Part shown: positions 19,806 through 27,993 of the stretch, in pieces
Numbering within the stretch: position 1 is the first letter of the stretch
Layout: the number at the start of each line of letters is the position of its first letter
Source: Acidisoma sp965199065
Lineage (GTDB): Bacteria; Pseudomonadota; Alphaproteobacteria; Acetobacterales; Acetobacteraceae
Assembly (NCBI RefSeq): GCF_965199065.1
Contig: NZ_CBDAQN010000003.1
Location: 620,001 to 684,000, forward strand
Reading direction: 5' to 3'
DNA: 64,000 nucleotides
The notes under the pieces: model-generated
Told to the model about the DNA's origin: nothing
Databases searched by the model: none
Seen by the model: only the letters and a program-made list of their open reading frames with translations
Position numbers and translations under genes: made by a program

Positions 19806-21254
19806 GTGCGGACGGACGCGGGTGTAGCGGCGGGCGAACCCGAGCAGGCGGACGATGAAGACGGTGACATAGCCCTCGCCTTGCTGGCGGATAGCAGCCT
19901 TGGGCCGCTTTTCCGCCCCCAGGCGCGATCTGGCATAGCGAGCGCCTGGCATGCCCATGTGCCCTTCGCGCAATGGCTCGTCGCGGCCACGCGGCCGGCG
20001 CTGATCGTCGAACTCGGCACCCATAACGGCGTCTCCTATGCCGCCTTCTGCGAGACCGTCCTGCAGGAGAGACTGGCCGCGCGCTGCTATGCCGTCGACA
20101 GCTGGGCGGGAGACGATCACGCCGGCCACTACGACGGGCGCGTCTACACCGAGCTTCGCGAGTTTCACGACGGCCGCTACAGCGCCTTCTCCGAACTGCT
20201 GCGGATGACATTCAGCGAGGCCCGCGACGTGATCGCCGATGGCTCCGTCGACCTGCTGCATATCGACGGGTTTCACAGCTACGACGCCGTCCGCCAGGAC
20301 TTCGAGGGATGGCTGCCGAAGCTCTCGACACGGGCGGTCGTGCTGTTTCACGACATCAACGTGCTGGAGCGAGGCTTCGGCGTTGCGCGCTTCTGGGCCG
20401 AACTCGAGGGGCAATTCCCATCGTTCGCTTTCCTGCATGGCCACGGGCTCGGGGTTCTGGCGGTCGGCCGCGAGACGCCGCCGGCGCTCCGCCGCCTTTG
20501 CACGATCGGAACGTCACCGGCCGCGGCCGTCCTTCGCGACCGGTTTGCGACCCTCGGACGCGTGCATGCGCTGGATTGCGCGCTGGCCGAGACCGCGCGG
20601 CATGAGCAGCGTTTGCGGCGGGAGGCATCAGGGCGCGACGCACTCGTGGAGGACCTGCGCCGGAGCCTCAGCGAAGTTCTGAGCCACCGGGACGCCTTGC
20701 TGGCGGAGAAGGCGCAGGCGGAACAGCGCCTGCCGGCGCAGGAGGCCACGATCACCAGCCTCCGCTCGGCGCTGCACGAGGCGAAGGCAACGCTCGACGA
20801 TGTCCGGCGCCAGGCTGGCCGGCTGGACGCGGCCGCAGCTGAGAAATTCGTCCGGCTGGAGGCGGATGCCCGGGATCAGGTGGCTCGGCTCGAGGCGGAA
20901 CTGCGGGATCAGTCGGACCGGCTGGAGGCGGACGTGCGGGACCGCGAGCGGCAGATCGGCGAACGGGACAACGCGATCGGCCGCCTCGAGGCGCAAATGC
21001 TGAAGGATGCCGGAGAGCTCGGGCGCCAGCGGACCGAGATCGATGTCCTCCGGGGCAATCTGGCGGCGGCGCGGGCGGATGCGAAGTCGATCCGCGAGGA
21101 GGGCCGGGCCGAAGCCGTCCGGCTTCAGGCTGAAATCGGTCTGCGGGACGGCCAGATGGCCGATCTGCTTGCCGCCGCCGAACCGCTCGCCGCCGTGAAA
21201 ACGGGGCCGGCAGCATCACGCGGCGGTTTTGGCATCCGGTCACGCCGGCATTGA
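19806..21254 (+). CDS. class I SAM-dependent methyltransferase with C-terminal coiled coil
   Basis: The 482-residue product begins at GTG. Residues about 25-235 form a methyltransferase_24-like domain with SAM motif LIVELGTHNGVSY (about 67-79), AVDSWAGDDHAGHYDG, VDLLHIDGFHSYDAVRQDFEGW and VVLFHDINV. Residues about 250-450 are heptad-rich, full of R, E, A and L, with imperfect repeats of the type RLEADxRDQ, predicting a long coiled coil. The last 25 residues are basic and disordered. Proteins of this layout occur near polysaccharide or glycosyltransferase genes, but the substrate is unknown. A strong hairpin follows the stop codon. Confidence 0.75.
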   Translation: MRTDAGVAAGEPEQADDEDGDIALALLADSSLGPLFRPQARSGIASAWHAHVPFAQWLVAATRPALIVELGTHNGVSYAAFCETVLQERLAARCYAVDSWAGDDHAGHYDGRVYTELREFHDGRYSAFSELLRMTFSEARDVIADGSVDLLHIDGFHSYDAVRQDFEGWLPKLSTRAVVLFHDINVLERGFGVARFWAELEGQFPSFAFLHGHGLGVLAVGRETPPALRRLCTIGTSPAAAVLRDRFATLGRVHALDCALAETARHEQRLRREASGRDALVEDLRRSLSEVLSHRDALLAEKAQAEQRLPAQEATITSLRSALHEAKATLDDVRRQAGRLDAAAAEKFVRLEADARDQVARLEAELRDQSDRLEADVRDRERQIGERDNAIGRLEAQMLKDAGELGRQRTEIDVLRGNLAAARADAKSIREEGRAEAVRLQAEIGLRDGQMADLLAAAEPLAAVKTGPAASRGGFGIRSRRH

Positions 21255-21278
21255 CGTTCGCCGCAGCGTCGAAGCGCC

Positions 21279-21311
21279 GAAGTCCGGCGTTTTGCGGCGC
21301 TCCCGGACTTC
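21279..21311 (+). terminator. hairpin after the coiled-coil methyltransferase gene
   Basis: GAAGTCCGG (21279-21287) pairs perfectly with CCGGACTTC (21303-21311) around a 15-base loop, 25 bases after the stop codon. No U-tract follows, but the position fits a terminator. The rest of the 263-bp gap to the SorC gene shows nothing else I can name. Confidence 0.5.
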
Positions 21312-21517
21312 CAAAACCGGATAGCTTGCGGCTGAACTCCAAGGCTGGGGTTAACGCGTTGCGCATTTGTGGCGGCGATGCCACGATGCGGACGCCTGCG
21401 CGGGGCGACCAAGTTTGCCCGCTGCCGCGGCGGGATGAGGCACCGGGACAGCTTCCTAGCTCAGCCAGATAAGCTCATTGCGGCGCCGCTCGCGGCCAGT
21501 TCAGGAAAGCAGGTAGA

Positions 21518-22549
21518 ATGAAAAGCGATAGTTCCAAGTCAGTGCCTCTGACCGTTAATCTGGCTCATGAGTCGGACGACTCCCTCATCGTGCGGACCGC
21601 ATGGCTGTATTACATGGCCGGGCTTAACCAGGAGGAAACCGCCGCACGGCTTGGTCTGCATCGCACGCGGGTCAACCGGCTGCTGGCAGAGGCGCGAGAG
21701 CGCGGTCTGGTGAGCATTACGATCCAGCACGACAGCGCCCGTGAACTGCAGACCGAGCACGATATCGCGCATTATTACGGACTCGATTTTTGCTTGGCGA
21801 CGCCGCGGATCGGGTTCGACGACATCGGCTCCAATCCCTCGCTCGCGACCGCGCAGGGCATGATCAGCCGCCGCGCCGTCGGCAGCGCCGGCGCCAATTT
21901 CCTCCGCGGCAAGCTCTCCCAGGGGCCGATCACGGTGGGGGTGAGCTGGGGGCGCACCATCGAGCAGGTCGCGCTCCACCTCTCCGGCGTGCGTAACCCG
22001 GAGGCGCGGTTCGTCTCGCTGATGGGCTCGCTGACGCGGAACTCCGCCTCCAACCCGTTCGAGGTCGTGCAGGCTCTCGCCGCGCGGACCGGCGGCGAAG
22101 GCCATTTCCTGCCGGTGCCGTTCATCGCCGATTCCGAAGCCGACCGCGACGTGCTGATGTCTCAGCGGACGGTCGCCGACGCGCTCAGCATCGCCCGCAC
22201 CGCCGATCTCTACATCGTCAGCATCGGTGAACTGACCGAGCATTCATCGCTGCGCACACAGGACATGATCACCGCCGAAGAGTTGCAGACGGCACGCGAT
22301 AGCGGCGCGGTCTGCGACACGCTCGGCAAGCTGTTCGCCCGGGATGGCCGCCCCATCGACCACGCCATCAACAGCCGCGCCATCGCCGTGGACATCGAGG
22401 CCATCCGAGGCCGCGACATCGTCCTGCTCAGCGGCGGGCTGGAGAAGATCGACGCCATCCAGGCAGTGCTGAGCAGCGGCCTCATTCGCGGCCTCATTAT
22501 CGACGGCGATACCGCGCAGGTGCTGGCGAGGCGCTGCGGCCCGGCATGA
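21518..22549 (+). CDS. SorC/DeoR-type sugar-responsive transcriptional regulator
   Basis: The 343-residue protein has an N-terminal helix-turn-helix (about residues 25-65: MAGLNQEETAARLGLHRTRVNRLL) followed by the large SorC sugar-phosphate-binding domain: VGVSWGRTIEQVA, FVSLMGSL, VADALSIARTADLYIVSIGEL, HAINSRAIAVDIE and the final VLLSGGLEKIDAI. A second SorC protein sits in the polyol operon at 58937-59965. Here no sugar operon is adjacent. The nearest downstream genes are a lipocalin (4 bp away) and then glgC-glgA2, so the target is unclear. Confidence 0.88.
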   Translation: MKSDSSKSVPLTVNLAHESDDSLIVRTAWLYYMAGLNQEETAARLGLHRTRVNRLLAEARERGLVSITIQHDSARELQTEHDIAHYYGLDFCLATPRIGFDDIGSNPSLATAQGMISRRAVGSAGANFLRGKLSQGPITVGVSWGRTIEQVALHLSGVRNPEARFVSLMGSLTRNSASNPFEVVQALAARTGGEGHFLPVPFIADSEADRDVLMSQRTVADALSIARTADLYIVSIGELTEHSSLRTQDMITAEELQTARDSGAVCDTLGKLFARDGRPIDHAINSRAIAVDIEAIRGRDIVLLSGGLEKIDAIQAVLSSGLIRGLIIDGDTAQVLARRCGPA

Positions 22550-22553
22550 TGGA

Positions 22554-23186
22554 GTGCCAAATGCGAGCTTCCGTATGATGGGCGGGTCCGCAGCGCCGCG
22601 GGCCGCGGCCACCCGCAGGACCTCGAAACTCACTGTGGCCGCGCTCGCCTTGCTCATTGCGGGGCTCGGTGTCGTCAGCAGCATTCGGCGATCGAACCGC
22701 CGCCCGCCGTCGCGAAAGTTGCCGCCGCCCGTGCCGGCCAAAAGCGTCGACCTCGGGCGCTATCTCGGCAAGTGGTACGAGTTCGCGCGCTACGACACCT
22801 GGTTCGAGCACGACGACGAGGGCGCGACGGCGGAGTATTCGCTGAGGCCGGACGGGCTGATCCGGGTCGTCAACGCGAGCCGGAGAGGCAGCCCGACGGG
22901 CCGGCTGCGCTGGGCGGAGGCGCGCGCGCGGGTGGTGCCTGGTTCCGGCGACGCCCGCCTCAAGGTCGCCTTCTTCGGTCCGTTCTTCATCGGCAACTAC
23001 TGGGTGCTCGACCACGCCGATGACTACAGCTGGTCCATCGTCGGCGAAGGGTCGCGGCGCTACCTGTGGATCCTGACCCGCGCGCCGGTGCCGGAAACCG
23101 ATGTCCAGGCCATGCTGATCGAGCGCGTGGGAGGCCTCGGCTATGACACCGCGATACTCCATCTGACGCAGCAGCCCCCTGGCTGA
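22554..23186 (+). CDS. lipocalin family protein (Blc-like) with N-terminal membrane segment
   Basis: The 210-residue product has a hydrophobic stretch at about residues 26-45 followed by a basic, proline-rich linker, then a lipocalin barrel. The first motif GRYLGKWYEFARY, the central YWVLDHADDYSWSIVGE and the third motif YLWILTRAP match bacterial Blc-type outer-envelope lipocalins, which bind fatty acids or lysophospholipids. No lipobox cysteine is seen, so it is probably inner-membrane-anchored or secreted rather than a lipoprotein. The start is GTG at 22554, or ATG at 22575; neither has a strong ribosome-binding site. It follows the SorC gene by only 4 bp. Confidence 0.82.
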   Translation: MPNASFRMMGGSAAPRAAATRRTSKLTVAALALLIAGLGVVSSIRRSNRRPPSRKLPPPVPAKSVDLGRYLGKWYEFARYDTWFEHDDEGATAEYSLRPDGLIRVVNASRRGSPTGRLRWAEARARVVPGSGDARLKVAFFGPFFIGNYWVLDHADDYSWSIVGEGSRRYLWILTRAPVPETDVQAMLIERVGGLGYDTAILHLTQQPPG

Positions 23187-23240
23187 TCGGGCTATCGGAC
23201 CCCTCCGGAGCCATGCTTGCGCTGCATGCAGCCTTCTGTT

Positions 23241-23274
23241 CCCTTACACACATTAAGCTGGCGTAAGGGGAGGA
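23241..23274 (+). promoter_or_regulatory. hairpin overlapping the glgC ribosome-binding site
   Basis: CCCTTAC (23241-23247) pairs perfectly with GTAAGGG (23263-23269) around a 15-base loop. The 3' arm runs into the Shine-Dalgarno stretch GGGGAGGA (23267-23274) of glgC, whose ATG is at 23282. Folding would partly hide the ribosome-binding site, which suggests control of glgC translation. This is inferred from sequence alone. Confidence 0.45.
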
Positions 23275-23281
23275 ATAGAAA

Positions 23282-24553
23282 ATGCTCGAGAAGGTAAAGC
23301 CGGTATCGCCTTTATCGCGTACTGCCATGGCCTACGTCCTGGCAGGCGGGCGCGGCAGCCGGCTGATGGAAATGACGGACCGGCGGGCCAAACCTGCCGT
23401 CTACTTCGGCTGCAAATCCCGCATCATCGACTTCGCGCTGTCCAACGCGCTCAATTCCGGCATCCGCCGTATCGCCGTTGCAACGCAATACAAGGCGCAC
23501 AGCCTGATCCGCCACATGCAGCGCGGCTGGGACTTTCTCCGCCCCGAACGGAACGAAAGCTTCGACATCCTGCCCGCCAGCCAGCGCGTGAGCGAGACAC
23601 AATGGTATGCCGGCACCGCCGACGCCGTGTTCCAGAACATCGACATCATCGAAAGCTACGGGCCGCCGGAGCACATTGTGATCCTCGCGGGCGATCACGT
23701 CTACAAGATGGACTACGAGCCCATGCTGCAGGAGCATGAGGACAACAACGCGGATGTGACGGTCGCCTGCCTGGAAGTGCCCAAGGCCGACGCCTCGGCC
23801 TTCGGCGTTGTGGGTGTCGATGGCGACGACCGGATCATTTCCTTCCTCGAAAAGCCGAAGGACCCGCCGACCATGCCGGACAACCCGGCGATGTGCTTCG
23901 CGAGCATGGGCATCTATGTCTTCAGGACCCGGTTTCTGTTCGAGCAGCTGCGGCGGGACGCGGCGGACGAAAACTCGAGCCGGGATTTCGGCAAGGACAT
24001 CATTCCGTACCTGGTCGAGCACGGCCGCGCCTACGCTCACCGCTTCAACGCCTCGTGTGTGCGGACGGATGCGCAGTCCGAGACCTACTGGCGGGATGTC
24101 GGCACGATCGACGCCTACTGGCAGGCGAACATCGACCTCACCGACGTGGTGCCGCCGCTCGACCTCTATGACGCAAGCTGGCCGATCTGGAGCTACGCCG
24201 AACTGACGCCGCCGGCGAAGTTCGTCCATGACGTGGGGGAACGCCGCGGCGAGGCGGTCGCGTCACTCGTCTCGGGCGGCTGCATCGTGTCGGGCTCGCG
24301 GGTCAGGCGATCGCTCCTGTTCACCGGGGTGCGCGCCAACTCCTTCTCGACGATCGACGGCGGCGTCGTGCTGCCATACGCCAACATCGCGCGCAACGTG
24401 CACCTCACCAATGTCATCGTCGACGCCGCAGTAAACATCCCGGAGGGGTTGGTTGTCGGCCAGGACCCGGAGCTTGACGCAAGGCGGTTCCGGCGCTCGG
24501 CGTCGGGCATCTGCCTCATCACCCAGCCGATGATCGACGCTCTCGAACGATGA
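23282..24553 (+). CDS. glgC: glucose-1-phosphate adenylyltransferase (ADP-glucose pyrophosphorylase)
   Basis: Makes ADP-glucose from ATP and glucose-1-phosphate, the committed step of bacterial glycogen synthesis. The 423-residue product has AYVLAGGRGSRL (nucleotide loop), DRRAKPAVYFGCKSRIIDFALSN, the active-site ILAGDHVYKMDYEPML, FGVVGVD, FLEKP, and the C-terminal left-handed beta-helix with GCIVSGSRVRRSLLF. The enzyme is normally allosteric (fructose-6-phosphate and pyruvate type in alphaproteobacteria, from family knowledge). It overlaps glgA2 by 4 bp (ATGA). A strong GGGGAGGA ribosome-binding site lies 7 bases upstream. Confidence 0.96.
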   Translation: MLEKVKPVSPLSRTAMAYVLAGGRGSRLMEMTDRRAKPAVYFGCKSRIIDFALSNALNSGIRRIAVATQYKAHSLIRHMQRGWDFLRPERNESFDILPASQRVSETQWYAGTADAVFQNIDIIESYGPPEHIVILAGDHVYKMDYEPMLQEHEDNNADVTVACLEVPKADASAFGVVGVDGDDRIISFLEKPKDPPTMPDNPAMCFASMGIYVFRTRFLFEQLRRDAADENSSRDFGKDIIPYLVEHGRAYAHRFNASCVRTDAQSETYWRDVGTIDAYWQANIDLTDVVPPLDLYDASWPIWSYAELTPPAKFVHDVGERRGEAVASLVSGGCIVSGSRVRRSLLFTGVRANSFSTIDGGVVLPYANIARNVHLTNVIVDAAVNIPEGLVVGQDPELDARRFRRSASGICLITQPMIDALER

Positions 24554-25980
24554 GCAAGCTGCAGGTCCTGGCCGTCACCTCCGAGTTCTATCCGCTCATC
24601 AAGACCGGGGGGCTTGCCGATGTCGCCGGCGCCCTGCCCGGCGCGCTGGCGGAGGAAAATGTGACGGTGACCACGCTGCTGCCGGGCTATCCGGCGGTGC
24701 TGGCGGGGCTCACCTCAGCGGAGCCTGTGCGGACGATCGACGACCTTTTCGGCGGCCCGGCGACGCTGGTGAGCGGCCGGGCGGGCGACGCGCGGATCAT
24801 CGCCATCGACGCGCCGCATCTCTATGGGCGCCCCGGCAACCCGTATCTCGACGATCGCGGCGCGGACTGGCCCGACAACGCCCAGCGCTTCGCGGCGCTG
24901 GCGCGGGTGGGCGCGGACCTCGTCCGCGGCCTGATCCCCGGCTGGCAGCCCGATGTGGTGCATGGGCATGACTGGCAGGCGGGGCTCGTGCCCGCCTATC
25001 TGCGCTTCACAGAAGGCCGCGCCGCGCCGTTTGTGATGACGATCCATAACCTCGCCTTCAGCGGCCGTTTCCCGGCGGCGCTGCTGCCCGCGCTCGGCCT
25101 GCCCTGGTCGTCCTACACCATTGATGGTGTCGAGTTCTGGGGTGGAATCGGCACCCTCAAGGCCGGGGTGCGGCTCGCCGAACGCGTGACGACGGTATCG
25201 CCCACCTACGCCCGCGAGATCTGCACGCAGGAGGGGGGCGTCGGGATGGACGGCCTGCTGCGCTCGCGCGGGTCGGATCTTCGCGGCATCCTCAACGGGA
25301 TCGACACGACCGTGTGGAACCCGGGGAAAGACACGGCGCTGACGCAGACCTTCACACGCAAGACGCTGGAGAAGCGAGAGGCGAACAAGGCGGCGCTATG
25401 TGCGCGGTTCGGGCTGAAGCCGGACGCGCTGCTGTTCGGCGTGGTCAGCCGGCTGACGACGCAGAAGGGGCTCGACCTGCTACCGGCAAGCCTGCCGACC
25501 CTGAGGCGCCTTGGCGCTGGCATCGTCATCCTGGGCGCGGGGCAGCCGGAGCTGGAACAGGCAATCCAGGCCGCGGCGCGGCCGGGCGAGATGGGGCTCG
25601 TCCTCGGCTATGACGAGAACCTCGCCCACCTGATCTACGCCGGAACGGACGCCCTGCTCATCCCGTCCCGCTTCGAGCCCTGTGGACTGACCCAACTCTG
25701 CGCGATGCGCTACGGCTGCCTCCCGGTGGTGACGCGGGTGGGCGGATTGGCCGACACTGTGATCGACGCCAACGAGGCGGCCCTTGCGGCGGAAGTTGCG
25801 ACCGGCTTCCAGATGCCCGCGGCCGATAGGGTGTCGCTCGACCTCGCGTTGGAGCGCGTGGCGACGGTTTGGGAGGACCTCGAGGCCTGGGAAAGGATGC
25901 AGCGGAACGCGATGAAGGCGGAAGTCGGCTGGGCGCGGTCGGCGGCGCAATACGCCGCGCTGTTTCGCGAGCTGGTGTAG
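24550..25980 (+). CDS. glgA: glycogen synthase, copy 2 (GT5)
   Basis: Second glycogen synthase, 476 residues, translationally coupled to glgC through an ATGA overlap. The motifs are the same as in copy 1: KTGGLADV (K18), DVVHGHDWQAGL, TIHNLAFSGRF, GILNGIDTTVWNP and SRFEPCGLTQLCAMRYG. The two copies are alignable along their whole length but are clearly diverged, so this is an old paralogue or separately acquired gene rather than a recent duplication. The glgC-glgA order is the standard synthesis pair, while copy 1 sits in the degradation and branching cluster. Confidence 0.95.
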   Translation: MSKLQVLAVTSEFYPLIKTGGLADVAGALPGALAEENVTVTTLLPGYPAVLAGLTSAEPVRTIDDLFGGPATLVSGRAGDARIIAIDAPHLYGRPGNPYLDDRGADWPDNAQRFAALARVGADLVRGLIPGWQPDVVHGHDWQAGLVPAYLRFTEGRAAPFVMTIHNLAFSGRFPAALLPALGLPWSSYTIDGVEFWGGIGTLKAGVRLAERVTTVSPTYAREICTQEGGVGMDGLLRSRGSDLRGILNGIDTTVWNPGKDTALTQTFTRKTLEKREANKAALCARFGLKPDALLFGVVSRLTTQKGLDLLPASLPTLRRLGAGIVILGAGQPELEQAIQAAARPGEMGLVLGYDENLAHLIYAGTDALLIPSRFEPCGLTQLCAMRYGCLPVVTRVGGLADTVIDANEAALAAEVATGFQMPAADRVSLDLALERVATVWEDLEAWERMQRNAMKAEVGWARSAAQYAALFRELV

Positions 25981-26274
25981 GCTACTTCAGCCGCACCACG
26001 ACCCTGGCGATGTCCCCGCCACCGTGGCGCGCATGCGGCTCCCGGACGACAGCTCCCGGTGTTCTGGATTACGGCTTGAGCAGGTTGCTGACGAAGACGT
26101 TGAGTTGGTGCCGCGCGCCTGTTGGAGATGCCCCGACCGGTATCGCGGCAAGAGCCAGTGCTCTCCACGGAGGCGGCGGACGAACCAACGCATCCGGTGG
26201 TTCGTGTGGCGGTTTCTTGCGGCGCGATGAGACCTCATCCAGGATGGAGCGCCAGCGCCTGCCAGGAGAAGCCT
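25981..26274. other. intergenic region glgA2-amidase (294 bp)
   Basis: No gene recognised. It contains the hairpin ACGAACCA (26180-26187) - 10-base loop - TGGTTCGT (26198-26205), about 70 bp upstream of the amidase start, which could be an operator or leader structure. The amidase ribosome-binding site AGGAGAA is at 26264-26270. Confidence 0.4.
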
Positions 26275-27678
26275 ATGCCGGACCCTATTGCCTTCGAGCA
26301 GCTTACGTCGATCTCCGACCGGATCCGCCGGCGTGAGGTAACGTCCCTAGCCGCGACGCAGGCGACGCTCGACAGGATCGCGGCGCTCGACAGCACCTAT
26401 CGCAGCTACACGACGGTGCTGGCGGAGCGGGCCATGGCGCGGGCCGAGGCGGCCGACCGCGAAACAGCGCAGGGCATCTGGCGCGGCCCGCTGCATGGCG
26501 TGCCGATCGCCGTGAAGGATCTGTGCAACACGAGTTTTGCCCCGACTGGCGCCGGCACCGCGATCTTCAGGGACTGGACGCCCGATCACAACGCGACCGT
26601 GGTGGACCGGCTGGAACAAGGCGGCGCCGTGATCCTCGGCAAGCTCGGCATGACCGAGGGCGCCTATACGAGCCACCATCCCGACAACCCCGGCCCGCTC
26701 AACCCCTGGAGCAAGACGCATTGGGTCGGCTCGTCCTCGACCGGCTCGGGTGTCGCGACCGCCGCCGGGTTTTGTTTCGGGTCGCTCGGGTCGGATACCG
26801 GCGGCTCCATCCGCTTTCCCTCGGCGACCTGCGGCCTGACGGGCATCAAGCCGACATGGGGCCGCGTCAGCCGGCACGGAGTCTTCCCGCTCGCCGCCTC
26901 GCTCGACCATGTCGGCCCGATGGCGCGGAGCGCTGCCGACTGCGCGGCCCTGCTGGGGGTGATCGCGGGCGCCGACCCCACGGACCCGACGACGTTGCAG
27001 AACCCGGTGCCGAACTACCTCGGGTGGATCGGCGACACGATCCGCGGCGTGACGATCGGCATCGACCGCCGCTTCATCAGCGACGAGATCGACCCGGAGG
27101 TCGTAGCCGCCGTTGCCGAAGCCGAGCGGGTGCTGGTGAGCCTCGGCGCGCGCATCCGGGAGATCGCCTTCCCGCCGACCGACAAGCTCGTGCGCGGCTG
27201 GATCCCGTTCTGCTCGGTCGAAACGGCGCTGGCGCACCGAGGCACCTATCCGGAGCGGAGCGCCGAATACGGGCCGGATCTGGCGGCGCTCATCGAGCAG
27301 GGGCATGCGGTGAGCGGTCTGGAACTCGGTGAGATCTACCACGAGCGGCTCGCGTTTTCCGGTGCGCTGAAGGACGTGTTCGAGGATGTCGACCTCATCC
27401 TGGTGCCGACGATGCCGGTGCCGACGCCGAGCCTCGCCAAGATGGGGGAGTATGGAAAGGACCCGAATCTGCTGCTGCGGATTTTGCGCTTCACGGCGCC
27501 GTTCAATTTCTCCGGGAGCCCGACGATCACGCTGCCGAACGGGATCGACAGGCAAGGGATGCCGCTGAGCATGCAGCTTGTGAGCCGCCATTGCGCCGAG
27601 GACCTGCTGTGCCGCGCAGGCTATGCCTTCCAGGCGGTGACCGACTGGCACACGCGCCGGCCGGCATTGGCGGCTTGA
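26275..27678 (+). CDS. amidase (amidase signature family)
   Basis: Hydrolyses a carboxylic amide by the Ser-cisSer-Lys mechanism. The 467-residue protein contains GPLHGVPIAVKDL (K81), the signature GSSSTGSGVATAAGFC (cis-Ser about S154), GSDTGGSIRFPSATCGLTGIKPTWGRVSRHG (nucleophile S178) and the C-terminal FNFSGSPTITLP. ATG at 26275 follows a perfect AGGAGAA site, while the open frame extends upstream to 26122 without similarity. The substrate is not predictable. In the same genome it could serve amide intermediates of N-heterocycle breakdown, but it lies 11 kb from that operon, so a link is speculative. Confidence 0.9.
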   Translation: MPDPIAFEQLTSISDRIRRREVTSLAATQATLDRIAALDSTYRSYTTVLAERAMARAEAADRETAQGIWRGPLHGVPIAVKDLCNTSFAPTGAGTAIFRDWTPDHNATVVDRLEQGGAVILGKLGMTEGAYTSHHPDNPGPLNPWSKTHWVGSSSTGSGVATAAGFCFGSLGSDTGGSIRFPSATCGLTGIKPTWGRVSRHGVFPLAASLDHVGPMARSAADCAALLGVIAGADPTDPTTLQNPVPNYLGWIGDTIRGVTIGIDRRFISDEIDPEVVAAVAEAERVLVSLGARIREIAFPPTDKLVRGWIPFCSVETALAHRGTYPERSAEYGPDLAALIEQGHAVSGLELGEIYHERLAFSGALKDVFEDVDLILVPTMPVPTPSLAKMGEYGKDPNLLLRILRFTAPFNFSGSPTITLPNGIDRQGMPLSMQLVSRHCAEDLLCRAGYAFQAVTDWHTRRPALAA

Positions 27679-27684
27679 TGCGAC

Positions 27685-27988
27685 CTACGCGAGCTGGCGG
27701 GCGGCGAAGGTAAAGTCGAGCTGGATTGTGGACCGCCCGCACGTCGCGCCCGACACGGCGCGCGATTTCGCGGATCGACAGCGGCCCCACTCCGGTCATT
27801 GCCTGGATGATCCCCCAGCGCTTGTCGGAGATCAGCTTCCAGGCGTCCTCCAGCCGGTCGAAATCGATCCGGGCAGCCGGCTCGGCGACTCCCGATGCGA
27901 CGGCGCGGGAAATCGCCGCTCGCCGCTGGTCATGGCTCTGATTGCGCGGCAGCCGCCAGATCACGATCTCAGCAAAGGTTCCGAAAGC
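27685..27988 (-). pseudogene. remnant of an HTH transcriptional regulator (HVO_A0114-like)
   Basis: On the minus strand, after the permease stop, a frame reads through RRAAISRAVASG, RIDFDRLEDAWKLISDKRWG and a complete-looking helix-turn-helix (PLSIREIARRVGRDVRAVH). This is the layout of small HVO_A0114-type DNA-binding proteins. Right after VRAVH the frame jumps: the expected wing and linker are missing, and the typical C-terminal ending (here IQLDFTFAARQLA, stop at 27685-27687) appears in another frame. I infer an internal deletion of roughly 30 codons with a frameshift at about 27730. No good start codon or ribosome-binding site is present upstream. Probably non-functional. Confidence 0.6.
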
Positions 27989-27993
27989 ACCTA

